A stretch of DNA of 64,000 bases from an uncultured Sulfitobacter sp. (GTDB taxonomy: Bacteria; Pseudomonadota; Alphaproteobacteria; Rhodobacterales; Rhodobacteraceae): contig NZ_CANMFS010000003.1 in the NCBI RefSeq assembly GCF_947497275.1, positions 1 through 64,000 on the forward strand, given 5' to 3'. Both the position numbers and the translations under genes were made by a program. The notes beneath the pieces were generated by a model. That model worked only from the letters and a program-made list of their open reading frames with translations, had not been told where the DNA came from and did no database searches. This document shows positions 8,746 to 17,365 of this stretch, one piece after another. Within the stretch, counting starts at the first letter, position 1. Each line of letters opens with the position of its first letter.

Positions 8746-10944
8746 TTACGGATCGGGCAGATCCGGTATGATCTTGTCCAATGTTGCGGGATAGTCGCGC
8801 ACGCGCACCCCGGTTGCGTTGAAGATCGCATTGGTCACCGCCGCGCCGGCGCCTGAAATGCCAAGCTCTCCCACCCCTTTGGATTGGATCGGGTTGGCCC
8901 ATTCATCACGTTCCTCAAAAAACACAACATCAAGTTGCGGCACATCGAGATTCACCGGGACATGGTATTCGGCGAGGTTGTGGTTGACGACATGACCGTC
9001 GCGTTGATCGTGGACCAGGTCCTCGGTCAGCGCCGCCCCGATCCCGAAGATCATGCCGCCGTGGCATTGGGATGTCGCGGTCTGCACGTTAAGGATGCGC
9101 CCCGCCGAAAACACACCCAGCATCCGCCGCACACGGGTTTCGCCCGTCACGGCATTTACCGCAACTTCCGCGAAATGCGCGCCGAAGCCCGCGTGTTGCA
9201 CCACCTCGCTCGTGTCTCCCGGCTCGATATGACCGGTCGCCGTCAGCGTTTCGCTTAAGAGCGCGCTGAGCTTTTTGCGTACGTTGCCGGAAGTCGCCAT
9301 GCCGTCTTTCAAGGTCAGGTCGGATGCCCGTGCGCCAAGCATTTCGGCAACATCGCCGCGTAAGGACTGACAGGCAAGGAACACGGCCGATCCGACAGAG
9401 CTTGCGCCCCATGATCCGCCGGAGCCAGCGCCGGGGGGCAGATCGGTATCACCCAATTTCACAGTGACGTCGTCTAGCGGCAGTCCGAGCAATTCCGCAG
9501 CAATCTGGGCGAGTATTGTATAGGTGCCGGTACCGATGTCCGTCATGTCCGTCTCGACAACCACTGTCGCGTCGGGGTTCAGAATGACGCGCGCCTTTGC
9601 CTCCGACAGGATGTTGCCGCGTGCGGCGGACGCCATGCCGTGCCCGATCAGCCATTCGCCTTCGCGGTTCTGTCCCGGTGTGGCGTTGCGTTTTTCCCAT
9701 CCAAATCGCTGCGCCCCCTCGGTCAGGCAATCCGCAAATCTGCGGGACGAAAATTCCTTGCCGTTTTCGGGGTGGACGTCGGGGATGTTGCGCAAACGCA
9801 AGTCGACGGGATCTATGCCTGTCTCATGAGCCAACTCGTCCATCGCGTTTTCCAGCGCAAGCATCCCGACCGCTTCACCGGGCGCGCGCATGGATCCGGC
9901 ACAGGTGCGGTGAATGCGCGCGATCTGGTGCGAATAGGCACGGTTCTTGCCTGCATAGAGAAAATGGGTGGCGAGAGCGACGGGTTCGCTAAACGCCTCG
10001 CCGGGTAGGTTCGACACGGTCGCGTCGTGGCCAATTGCCGTCAGATTGCCTTGCGCGTCTGCCGCCAGACGCAGCCGCTGGCGGGTGCCGCTGCGGCGCA
10101 TCGTTGTCTCGAATACCTGCGCGCGGGTCATGACTACGCGTACCGGCCGCTCCAGTTCCTTGGCCGCGATTGCAGCAGCCACCGCTTCGGGTGCGATGCC
10201 CAGCTTGGACCCGAATCCGCCACCGACATAGAGGGCCAGAACACGGACGTTTTCAGCGTCGATACCCAAGGCATCCGCGAGCTCATTACGGTTGTATTTA
10301 AGCATCTGGTAGGAGCCATACAGTGTCAGCTTGTCGCCCTCCCACTGCGCCAGGGACGCATGTGGCTCCATCGCCGCACTGTTTTGCGAGGGCGTCGTAT
10401 ACACGGCGTCAACGCTGGCATGGGCCTGTGACATCGCAGCATCTATATCCCCCTGCTCGGTCTGCTTGCCATCAGGCCGGTCAATGACGGCATCGGGATC
10501 GTCCGGATCAGTCGCCCCCGCCTGAGCAGAGTAGCTCACCTGCGCGGATTGTGCCGCGTGCCGGGCCTGTTCGAATGTCTCGGCAACGACAAGCGCGATG
10601 GGTTGTCCGAAATAGGCAACGTCGCGTGGCCCCTGGACCGGAGCTTCGTTTGCGGTGCCTTGCGCGGGGTTGCGCAACAGCCGCTCGTCGGTGATGACCG
10701 CAAGCACACCCGGCATCGCACGCAGCGCCTGTTCGTCGATCTGTGTCACCTTCCCCTTTACGACAGTGGCACGGACCAACACTCCTACAGCTTCGGATCC
10801 GTCCCCGAATTCCGCCGCATATTGCGCCTGCCCGCTGACTTTCAATGGACCGTCCCTGCGCGGTGCCGCAGTGCCCACGATGCCCTGCGCCATGTCGGCA
10901 AGGACATCCGGCTGCTTTGTGTCCATCTTGTGATGTGCGCTCAT
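8746..10944 (-). CDS. Molybdopterin-binding large subunit, xanthine dehydrogenase/aldehyde oxidase family (PaoC/YagR type)
   Basis: This 732-residue catalytic subunit of a molybdenum hydroxylase oxidises an aldehyde or N-heterocycle at Mo-MCD. N-terminal [19 protein letters not shown] and GGGFGSKLG are typical. The active-site glutamate is expected in [15 protein letters not shown] near the C-terminus. Length and motifs are closest to PaoC (YagR) of E. coli periplasmic aldehyde oxidoreductase. The start ATG overlaps the stop of the FAD subunit gene (ATGA). No XdhC/PaoD-type maturation gene is visible next to it, so the chaperone must be elsewhere. The physiological substrate cannot be told from sequence. 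Confidence 0.9.
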   Translation of the reverse strand: MSAHHKMDTKQPDVLADMAQGIVGTAAPRRDGPLKVSGQAQYAAEFGDGSEAVGVLVRATVVKGKVTQIDEQALRAMPGVLAVITDERLLRNPAQGTANEAPVQGPRDVAYFGQPIALVVAETFEQARHAAQSAQVSYSAQAGATDPDDPDAVIDRPDGKQTEQGDIDAAMSQAHASVDAVYTTPSQNSAAMEPHASLAQWEGDKLTLYGSYQMLKYNRNELADALGIDAENVRVLALYVGGGFGSKLGIAPEAVAAAIAAKELERPVRVVMTRAQVFETTMRRSGTRQRLRLAADAQGNLTAIGHDATVSNLPGEAFSEPVALATHFLYAGKNRAYSHQIARIHRTCAGSMRAPGEAVGMLALENAMDELAHETGIDPVDLRLRNIPDVHPENGKEFSSRRFADCLTEGAQRFGWEKRNATPGQNREGEWLIGHGMASAARGNILSEAKARVILNPDATVVVETDMTDIGTGTYTILAQIAAELLGLPLDDVTVKLGDTDLPPGAGSGGSWGASSVGSAVFLACQSLRGDVAEMLGARASDLTLKDGMATSGNVRKKLSALLSETLTATGHIEPGDTSEVVQHAGFGAHFAEVAVNAVTGETRVRRMLGVFSAGRILNVQTATSQCHGGMIFGIGAALTEDLVHDQRDGHVVNHNLAEYHVPVNLDVPQLDVVFFEERDEWANPIQSKGVGELGISGAGAAVTNAIFNATGVRVRDYPATLDKIIPDLPDP

Positions 10945-11924
10945 TGGTTTGTCTCCGTCGCTGTGCGCAGCACGGCCTTGAGCGTGCGGCGGGCAAGTGG
11001 GATCTTGAAATCATTCGCGCCGTAACCGCGCGCATCGGCAAGAAGGATGTCCGCAGCCTTGTCGAACAGCGCGTCGGACGGTCTGTTGCCAATCAACGCA
11101 TCCTCGACAGCGTCGTTGCGCCACGGCTTAGGGGCGACACCGCCAAAGGCCAGCGTCGCGCGGGCAATTTTTCCGTCGTCGATACGGATGACCGCCGCAA
11201 CCGACACGAGCGCGAAGGCGTAGGAGGCCCGGTCGCGGACCTTGCGGTAAATATGCGTGCCCGGTTCTGGTGCAGGCAGCAGAACGGCGGTGATCAGATC
11301 GCCGGGCTTCAGCACCGTTTCGATTTCGGGCGTATCACCGGGCAGACAGTAGAAGTCGCCGAGCGGGATGCGTCTCATATCGCCCGCCGTGTCTTCAACC
11401 TCGACAACGGCGTCCAGCGCCATCATCGCGACAGCCATGTCGGACGGGTGCGTTGCGATGCAGTGCTCGCTCGTCCCCAGAATAGCGAGGATGCGGTTGA
11501 ACCCTTCTCTTGCCTGACATCCACTGCCCGGCTCGCGCTTGTTGCACGGCATAGCTGTGTCATAAAAATAGGCACAGCGCGTGCGTTGCAACAGATTGCC
11601 ACCCGTGGTCGCCTTGTTACGCAACTGTCCCGACGCACCGGCCAAAAGCGCCCGCGACAACACCTCGTACTCCTGCCGTATCCGCCCATGCGCGGCGAGA
11701 TCGCTGTTGCTGACCAATGCACCGATCCGCACGCCACCGTCTTCGGTGTCCGTGATCTGGTGCAACTCAAGCCGGTTGATGTCCACGAGCGCGTCCGGCG
11801 CCATGACCTCAAGTTTCATCAGATCGAGCAGATTTGTTCCGCCTGCGATAATCGTCGCCCCGGTCGCGGCGTGGTGCGTCGCGTCGGTCCGGCTGGCGGC
11901 ACGGGCATATTCAAACTCTTTCAT
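10941..11924 (-). CDS. FAD-binding subunit of the molybdenum hydroxylase (PaoB/YagS type)
   Basis: This 327-residue subunit passes electrons between the Fe-S subunit and an acceptor. The FAD-binding loop is [18 protein letters not shown], and GNLLQRTRC follows. The stretch from QRTRC through [13 protein letters not shown] to SEHC carries the extra cysteines that in PaoB-type subunits bind an additional [4Fe-4S] cluster, which supports a PaoABC-like trimer rather than a canonical XDH. Both ends overlap neighbours by ATGA, so the three subunits are translationally coupled. Confidence 0.9.
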   Translation of the reverse strand: MKEFEYARAASRTDATHHAATGATIIAGGTNLLDLMKLEVMAPDALVDINRLELHQITDTEDGGVRIGALVSNSDLAAHGRIRQEYEVLSRALLAGASGQLRNKATTGGNLLQRTRCAYFYDTAMPCNKREPGSGCQAREGFNRILAILGTSEHCIATHPSDMAVAMMALDAVVEVEDTAGDMRRIPLGDFYCLPGDTPEIETVLKPGDLITAVLLPAPEPGTHIYRKVRDRASYAFALVSVAAVIRIDDGKIARATLAFGGVAPKPWRNDAVEDALIGNRPSDALFDKAADILLADARGYGANDFKIPLARRTLKAVLRTATETNQ

Positions 11925-12436
11925 GGTGTTTCTCCCTCAGCGGCTTCGCGGATAGCACGCACTATTCCGGGGTACGCGGAGCAACGGCACAGATTGCCGC
12001 TCATTCGCTCGGAGATTTCCGCATCCGACAGCACGACATCCTCAGCCAGCGTCTCGGATACATTCGATGGCCACCCGGCACGGGCTTCTTCAAGCATCGC
12101 AGTCGCCGAACAGATCTGGCCAGCGGTGCAGTAGCCGCACTGAAACCCGTCGTGACGTACGAACGCCTCTTGCAGCGGCGACATTTTCTCCGGAGTGCCG
12201 AGGCCTTCGACGGTGGTAATGTCATCGCCGTCGTGCATGCAGGCCAGCGTCAGACAGGCGTTGATCCGCCGTCCGTTGATCAGCACGGTACAGGCGCCGC
12301 ATTGGCCATGATCGCATCCCTTCTTCGTCCCGGTAAGGTCGAGATGATGGCGCAGCGCATCCAGAAGTGACGTACGCGGATCAGCGTCTATCTCATGCGC
12401 CTCCCCGTTGATCTTGAGCTGAGTCTTCAGAGACAT
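11921..12436 (-). CDS. [2Fe-2S] subunit of the molybdenum hydroxylase (PaoA/YagT type)
   Basis: This 171-residue subunit has the plant-ferredoxin cluster motif [21 protein letters not shown] and the second all-helical [2Fe-2S] motif [10 protein letters not shown] with NLCRCSAY. It is the first gene of the three-gene operon. ATG 12436 gives the normal family start ([19 protein letters not shown]); upstream codons in the same frame do not look like a Tat signal. Unlike E. coli PaoA, which is exported by Tat, this enzyme therefore appears cytoplasmic. Confidence 0.9.
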   Translation of the reverse strand: MSLKTQLKINGEAHEIDADPRTSLLDALRHHLDLTGTKKGCDHGQCGACTVLINGRRINACLTLACMHDGDDITTVEGLGTPEKMSPLQEAFVRHDGFQCGYCTAGQICSATAMLEEARAGWPSNVSETLAEDVVLSDAEISERMSGNLCRCSAYPGIVRAIREAAEGETP

Positions 12437-12846
12437 GGATAGGGCCTTTCTGGTAGAAGTGTGCGGGCGTCCGGTGCAGGACGATCGCGTAAGGGATGGA
12501 TCTATCGGCCAAGCGTGACGTTCTTCCGAACGCCGCTGACTTGAGGATTTTTTCGTACGACCGGACGGTGGCAGTGTCCTTGGGTGTTTTGGCAACCGCG
12601 GTGCGACACTTTGAGAACGCTAACCTGCCGCATAAGTTCCCCTTTTGCGCGAGTTGCGGTTTAACCCCCACAGAACGCAGCGACGCTCTGCGTCTGTTGC
12701 CCCTAAGTTGGAGCCTCGGACCGAGATCGGGACACGCACCTCTCAGCTCTGTGACAGAGGGGCCGACTGAATTTTTACCCGCTACGCTTGACCCGGATAC
12801 GCGAGGCCGTAGATCAAGCATCTCGACTTAGAAAATTGGACCCCAC
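12437..12846. other. Intergenic region between divergent molybdenum hydroxylase and pterin-like operons
   Basis: This 410-base gap must hold divergent promoters for both operons. Reading frames of 111 aa (12496-12831, plus) and 142 aa (12393-12821, minus) cross it, but neither matches a family I recognise and each is antisense to the other. I see small imperfect hairpins such as CTCTG-TGA-CAGAG near 12750 and no convincing gene. Confidence 0.5.
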
Positions 12847-13242
12847 ATGTTTGCTGTTGAAGTTCGCGACCACATCATGATTTCGCACTCCCTGCCCTCG
12901 CCCGTCTTCGGCCCCGCTCAGGGCATGCACGGGGCCACATTCGTGGTCGACGCTGCGTTCTATACGGACGATCTTGACGATAACGGGCTGGTCGTCGATA
13001 TCGGGCTCGCTACGGACGCCTTGGCCGCCACGCTTGCGCCCCTGCGGTATTGCAATCTTGACGAGGTACCGGAGTTCGAGGGCAAGATCACGACCACCGA
13101 GTTTCTGTGCCACCATATTTGGGCACAGCTGCGCGATGCCGCGAAATCGCAGGGGATCGGCGACAACGGGCGCCTGCGCCGGATCCGCGTGATGCTGCAC
13201 GAAAGTCACCTCGCACGCGGTTGGTACGAAGCGGATATTTAG
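12847..13242 (+). CDS. 6-pyruvoyl-tetrahydropterin synthase/QueD-like protein (divergent subfamily)
   Basis: This 131-residue T-fold protein resembles PTPS and 6-carboxytetrahydropterin synthase. His14 (ISHSL) and His28 (GMHGATF) match two of the three zinc histidines. The third, normally the second His of HGH, is Ala30, and the catalytic Cys before it is absent (PVFGPAQGMHGA). LVVDIG, NLDEVPEF, TTTEFLCHHIW and the pterin-anchoring glutamate region VMLHESHLARGWYEADI are kept. Pterin or purine-like substrate binding is therefore likely, but standard PTPS or QueD chemistry is doubtful. It opens a seven-gene operon, and the next gene starts one base after its stop. Confidence 0.82.
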   Translation: MFAVEVRDHIMISHSLPSPVFGPAQGMHGATFVVDAAFYTDDLDDNGLVVDIGLATDALAATLAPLRYCNLDEVPEFEGKITTTEFLCHHIWAQLRDAAKSQGIGDNGRLRRIRVMLHESHLARGWYEADI

Positions 13243-13243
13243 G

Positions 13244-14017
13244 GTGGCGTTCTCCGTTGACTGGCTGGCACTGCGTGAGCCTGCGGATATGGCAGCGCGT
13301 GATCGGGATCTGCTCGGGCAAGCGGCGACGATTGCCGCAGGGGGGCTAGCCGTTCTCGACCTTGGCAGCGGCACAGGATCGACCGCGCGGGCTTTCGACG
13401 CGGCGGGCGCGCCAGATCTGAAATGGCGGTTTGTGGACAATGACCCCGCACTGCTGAAAGTTGCGCGCGAAAGCTTTTCTGACAGTGCTCAAATTTTGGG
13501 TGACTTGGGCGACATCGACGCGCTGCCTCTGGACGGGGTCGGATTGGTGACCGCGTCCGCGCTGCTTGATCTGATGCCCCATCACTGGCTTTCGGCGCTT
13601 GCGCACCGCCTGCGTGCCGCGCACATCCCCTTCTATGCCGCACTCAACTATGACGGCAACTTGCTCTGGACGCCCAACCATCCGCAGGATGCAAGCATCA
13701 CGGACGCGTTCAACGCGCATCAACGCGGTGACAAAGGACTTGGCCGCGCGCTTGGACCCGACAGTGGTGTGCAGGCGGCAGCCCAGTTCGATGCGCTGGG
13801 TTTCGACGTCTCTCTGAAGAACAGCCCGTGGAGGATCGGGCCCGGACAGGCCGCGCTGCACAGCGCGCTTCTGGATGGCATTGGCGCCGCCGCCGGCGAG
13901 GCCGGCCATCGCGGCGTACCGGAGTGGACAGCCGCACGCCATGCGGGCGTACACCACAGTCTTTGCGAGGTCGGTCATACCGATCTGTTGGCCATTCCCC
14001 CGGAATACGGCTCATGA
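13244..14017 (+). CDS. Class I SAM-dependent methyltransferase
   Basis: This 257-residue Rossmann methyltransferase has motif I VLDLGSGTGSTARAF at about residues 37-51, an acidic second-strand residue (WRFVDNDPALL), and a post-III region (LVTASALLDLMPHHWL). GTG 13244 is one base after the preceding stop; no other in-frame start fits as well. In this operon it could methylate the pterin or pyrimidine product, or a sugar on it. The substrate is not inferable from sequence. Confidence 0.78.
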   Translation: MAFSVDWLALREPADMAARDRDLLGQAATIAAGGLAVLDLGSGTGSTARAFDAAGAPDLKWRFVDNDPALLKVARESFSDSAQILGDLGDIDALPLDGVGLVTASALLDLMPHHWLSALAHRLRAAHIPFYAALNYDGNLLWTPNHPQDASITDAFNAHQRGDKGLGRALGPDSGVQAAAQFDALGFDVSLKNSPWRIGPGQAALHSALLDGIGAAAGEAGHRGVPEWTAARHAGVHHSLCEVGHTDLLAIPPEYGS

Positions 14018-14117
14018 CATTGCGCGATACTGGGCTATTTCATACCGAAGAATGTTCCAATCGCTGTCCGAATACCGCAGCAGAACGGGTGTTGGCAGTG
14101 GCCTCAGGGAGGGCGAG

Positions 14118-14933
14118 ATGAACCTTGTCGACGTGACACCGAGTGTCTGGGACAGAATTCTGGCAGTGCGCAACGGCAGGGCCTGTTTATGCTGTGGCGC
14201 CTGGTCACCGGGCGAGCGGCGCAGTCTTGCGCTTTACGGAGCACTTGCACAGCCCGATGCCGAAACTAGTGTTGTCGCCCAGATCGGTCAATCGCTCGAC
14301 GGTCGGGTCGCCACGATTTCGGGCGATGCGCAGGATGTCTCCGGTCCCGACGGGCTGGCGCATCTGCACCGCATGCGCGCGCTGTCCGATGCGGTGGTCG
14401 TCGGAGTCAAAACCGCGCTGAAAGATAATCCGCGGCTGACGGTGCGCCTTGCACCGGGTGAAAACTCCGCCCGTGTGGTGATCGACCCGTCCGGCAGGTT
14501 GCCCAACGATACAAGACTGCTAACCTGCGACAATGCCCGGCGGATCGTCATCCAGGCGGTGGACAAGCCGCGGCCCGCCGGTGTCGAAGTGGTCCGGCTG
14601 CCGCGCGGTGACTGGATCGCGCCGGATGCGATCATCTCGGCGCTGCGCGGTCTGGGGCTCAAGAGACTGTTGATCGAAGGTGGCGGTGTCACAATCGCGC
14701 AATTTCTTGAGGCGGACGCGCTGACCCGACTTCACATTGCGGTGGCGCCTGTGCTGATCGGTGCCGGTCCGCAAGGTCTAACTACGACGCCGGTCGCGAC
14801 GCTGGCACAGGCACGCCGGCCCATGACGCAGGCGTATGCACTTGGATCGGACGTTGTTTTCGACTGTGCGCTCACGCCTGCCACATCGCCACGTCCGACC
14901 TGCACCCATTCGGGGTGTACTGCCGAACACTGA
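14118..14933 (+). CDS. RibD C-terminal-type reductase (dihydrofolate reductase-like family)
   Basis: This 271-residue protein has an N-terminal extension of about 60 residues followed by a RibD_C domain: AQIGQSLDGRVAT, SGPDGLAHLHRMRALSDAVV, LKDNPRLTVR, VVIDPSGRLP, LLIEGGGVTIAQFLEA and HIAVAPVLIGAG. RibD reductases use NADPH to reduce the ribosylamino-pyrimidine from GTP cyclohydrolase II to the ribityl form; relatives reduce pterins. The deaminase domain of a full RibD is absent. ATG 14118 is preceded by GGGAGGG. A 100-base gap separates it from the methyltransferase. Beside a GTP cyclohydrolase II-like gene it suggests a riboflavin-pathway-like opening step diverted to another product. Confidence 0.82.
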   Translation: MNLVDVTPSVWDRILAVRNGRACLCCGAWSPGERRSLALYGALAQPDAETSVVAQIGQSLDGRVATISGDAQDVSGPDGLAHLHRMRALSDAVVVGVKTALKDNPRLTVRLAPGENSARVVIDPSGRLPNDTRLLTCDNARRIVIQAVDKPRPAGVEVVRLPRGDWIAPDAIISALRGLGLKRLLIEGGGVTIAQFLEADALTRLHIAVAPVLIGAGPQGLTTTPVATLAQARRPMTQAYALGSDVVFDCALTPATSPRPTCTHSGCTAEH

Positions 14934-14989
14934 CACCTGCGCCGCCTGCCCTACCGCTCGCAAGTGACCGAAAACCGAGGACTGCAAAC

Positions 14990-15520
14990 ATGTCAACACA
15001 GACCGACACGCTCTCGCCCGCGCCGACCGGAAAGGTCGCGCGTTGTGTCACCGATGTGCGCATGGGGTCGCCCTGTGTCTTCGTGTCGGACAGCGACGAC
15101 ACCATTTCGGCAGCGGTCAGAACACTCTCAGACGCCGTGAAGATACTTTCCGCTGCGCGCCAGCCTGTCGTTACGGGCCAGCCTGCCAGCGTAATGTTCT
15201 CGACCGAAGCCGCGAATAACGAGCGATTGCATACATTTCACGAGTTCACCAATGGGGCCGGGGATTTGCCTGACTCTTTAAAATGCGATTGCGGCCCGCA
15301 AAGGCGCGCGGACCTTGGACGGACAGGATCGGAAGGTGCCAGCCTCCGGCGCTACCGCCATCAGGAAGGCCGTGGCAACGGTTTGGCAAACATGATCCGG
15401 GTCTATGTACATCAGGAAAAGTATCTCGACACGGGCAATGCCGATCACCGGTCGGCGCTCGAGGATGATGATGCCTTCGCGCGCGCTGCCAACGCGCAGA
15501 AACACGGAGGAGTCCTGTGA
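14990..15520 (+). CDS. Degenerate GTP cyclohydrolase II (RibA)-like protein, probable decayed gene
   Basis: The 176-residue frame keeps RibA landmarks in order: KVARCVTDVRMGSP at the N-terminus, then SLKCDCGPQ, HQEGRGNGLANMIRVYVHQ and DTGNADHR. The segment between residues 50 and 95 is much shorter than in relatives. The first zinc cysteine (normally SEC-TGD) is replaced by HEF-TNGAGD, and the C-terminal third after LEDDDAFARAANAQKHGG is missing. Two of three zinc cysteines remain. GTP cyclohydrolase II opens the imidazole ring of GTP, and this copy is unlikely to do so unaided. Its stop overlaps the next start (TGATG), so translation through it may still matter. A repurposed binding protein is an alternative to decay. 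Confidence 0.6.
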   Translation: MSTQTDTLSPAPTGKVARCVTDVRMGSPCVFVSDSDDTISAAVRTLSDAVKILSAARQPVVTGQPASVMFSTEAANNERLHTFHEFTNGAGDLPDSLKCDCGPQRRADLGRTGSEGASLRRYRHQEGRGNGLANMIRVYVHQEKYLDTGNADHRSALEDDDAFARAANAQKHGGVL

Positions 15521-16491
15521 TGCAGTTCGATCGCGAAGCACGGGCGCTGTGGATGACCGCCAGAAATAAGGCGGCACTGCGCACAACCCCCTATGACGTC
15601 CCCGATACCCATGTCGTCATCGAAACCATGTTTACGGGCATCAGCAAGGGCACCGAAAAGCTGGTCTTTGAAGGACGCGTGTCGCACGGTGAACACGAGA
15701 CCATGCGCGCGCCTTTTCAGGAGGGAGACTTCTCGTTTCCGGTGAAATATGGATATGCCGCCGTTGGCCGCCTGTTGGACGGTGCCGGTGCGGGTGACAT
15801 CGTGTTTGCTCTTTTCCCCCATCAGGACTACTTCTCAATACCGGTCGAAGCCGCTTTGTCGGTGCCGCCGGACGTCCCGGCCGCGCGCGCCGTGCTGGCC
15901 GCGAATATGGAGACCGCGCTGAACATTCTTTGGGATGCGGGCGTTCAGGCCGGGGACCGTGTGGTTGTCGTCGGCTGCGGCGTCGTGGGGGCGTTGGTGG
16001 GGTATCTCGCCAGACGAATTCCCGGCACCGAGGTGTGTCTGTGCGATATCGACCCGGGGCGCGCGACATTGGCAGACACGCTGGGGTGCAATTTTGCCCT
16101 GCCGGATGAGGCTCCGAATACCGCAGACGTTGTCATCCACGCCTCTGCCACGGCAGCGGGGTTGGCCACCGCGATTGCGCTTGCTGGAGTCGAGGCCACA
16201 GTGGTGGAGGCAAGCTGGTACGGCGAGGGTACCACGCAAGTTCCATTGGGCGGACGGTTTCACCAGCGGCGGTTGCGCCTGCTCAGTTCGCAGGTGGGTC
16301 GCATCCCGCCAAGCCATGCAGCCCGCTGGACCCATCGCCGCAGGCTGCAGGTGGCTTTGTCGCTGTTGGCCGACCCGACGCTCGACGCGCTGATCTCAGG
16401 TGAGACGCGTTTTGAGGAGCTGGCTGTGGCGTATTCTGCTATCCTCGGCGATCCGCAAACCCTGTGTCACAGGGTCCGGTTCGATGACTGA
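15520..16491 (+). CDS. MDR-family (zinc-type alcohol dehydrogenase-like) oxidoreductase
   Basis: This 323-residue medium-chain dehydrogenase/reductase has an N-terminal GroES-like domain (VIETMFTGISKGTEKLVFEGR, FSFPVKYGYAAVGRLLDGA) and a Rossmann nucleotide site (RVVVVGCGVVGALVGYLA). The usual catalytic zinc cysteine is absent, replaced by SKGTE, so it may work as a zinc-independent reductase. The C-terminal LRLLSSQVGRIP is typical of a subgroup often named zinc-binding alcohol dehydrogenase. ATG 15520 has GGAGG nine bases upstream and overlaps the preceding stop. The next gene starts eight bases before its end. Confidence 0.82.
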   Translation: MQFDREARALWMTARNKAALRTTPYDVPDTHVVIETMFTGISKGTEKLVFEGRVSHGEHETMRAPFQEGDFSFPVKYGYAAVGRLLDGAGAGDIVFALFPHQDYFSIPVEAALSVPPDVPAARAVLAANMETALNILWDAGVQAGDRVVVVGCGVVGALVGYLARRIPGTEVCLCDIDPGRATLADTLGCNFALPDEAPNTADVVIHASATAAGLATAIALAGVEATVVEASWYGEGTTQVPLGGRFHQRRLRLLSSQVGRIPPSHAARWTHRRRLQVALSLLADPTLDALISGETRFEELAVAYSAILGDPQTLCHRVRFDD

Positions 16492-17338
16492 TGCCCCCAA
16501 CGATGCGACCACGCCGGTTTTCGACGGCGCCAGCGATACACTGCGCACCATGGTCGATGCGGCGGTCCAGGCCGGTGCGCTATTGGTCGCCGCGTCGCAA
16601 CGCAGAACCGATCTGCGCGTCGATGAAAAATCCGCGGGCGATTTCGTATCAGAGGCGGACCGCAGCGCTGAGGCGCTGATCGCCGATGTTCTGATGGGCG
16701 CCTACCCGGCCTACGGCTGGTTGGGTGAGGAAACGGGCGCGCGCACGGGCCGGAACAGTGATCTGCGCTGGATCGTGGATCCGCTGGACGGGACCACGAA
16801 TTTCCTGCGCGGCCTGCCACATTGGGCGGTGTCCATCGCGCTGTGCCGGGGCGAGGATGTCCTGTGCGCCGTCGTTCATGATCCATCAAAGGCCGAAACC
16901 TTCGTTGCCGAACGCGGCGCAGGCGCACATCTCAATGGACTTCCGATCACGGTGACCAAGGGTATTGCGCTGGATGCCGCGTTGTTCGCGACCGGCGTAC
17001 CGGCGGGCGGGCGCATCACCTATCTGCCCGATTGTCTTGGCGATCTGGAACGGTTGATGCCGAGATCGGCCGGCGTGCGGCGCTGGGGGGCGGCGGCACT
17101 GGATCTCGCCTATGTAGCGGCAGGCCGCTACGACGGCTATTGGGAGCGTAACCTTGGCGCATGGGATGTTGCCGCCGGGATGTTGCTGGTTCAGGAGGCA
17201 GGAGGCCGCATTGCACCGTTGTGGCCGAGTCACAGCGTGCTGTCATCCGGGTCCTTTGTGGCCAGCAACGCCGATCTCGGCGACGCTCTCGCCGCGCAGA
17301 TTGGTCGCCGTTCCGACTGCGAGGGTTGGCATGGCTGA
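16484..17338 (+). CDS. Inositol monophosphatase-family phosphatase
   Basis: This 284-residue metal-dependent phosphatase has all three family motifs: WLGEETG, WIVDPLDGTTNFLRGLPHW and, near the C-terminus, GAWDVAAGMLLVQEAGG. Family members hydrolyse inositol-1-phosphate, PAP, histidinol phosphate or nucleotide phosphates. In this operon it could dephosphorylate a ribityl or inositol intermediate. ATG 16484 overlaps the upstream gene by eight bases. Confidence 0.85.
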   Translation: MTDAPNDATTPVFDGASDTLRTMVDAAVQAGALLVAASQRRTDLRVDEKSAGDFVSEADRSAEALIADVLMGAYPAYGWLGEETGARTGRNSDLRWIVDPLDGTTNFLRGLPHWAVSIALCRGEDVLCAVVHDPSKAETFVAERGAGAHLNGLPITVTKGIALDAALFATGVPAGGRITYLPDCLGDLERLMPRSAGVRRWGAAALDLAYVAAGRYDGYWERNLGAWDVAAGMLLVQEAGGRIAPLWPSHSVLSSGSFVASNADLGDALAAQIGRRSDCEGWHG

Positions 17339-17365
17339 TCGTTTTCACGCATTTCAAGGACTGAC

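Noticed and set aside
12393-12831. Overlapping 142-aa (minus) and 111-aa (plus) frames in the gap before the pterin-like operon
   Set aside because: They are antisense to each other, have no recognised motif and no convincing ribosome site; treated as non-coding.
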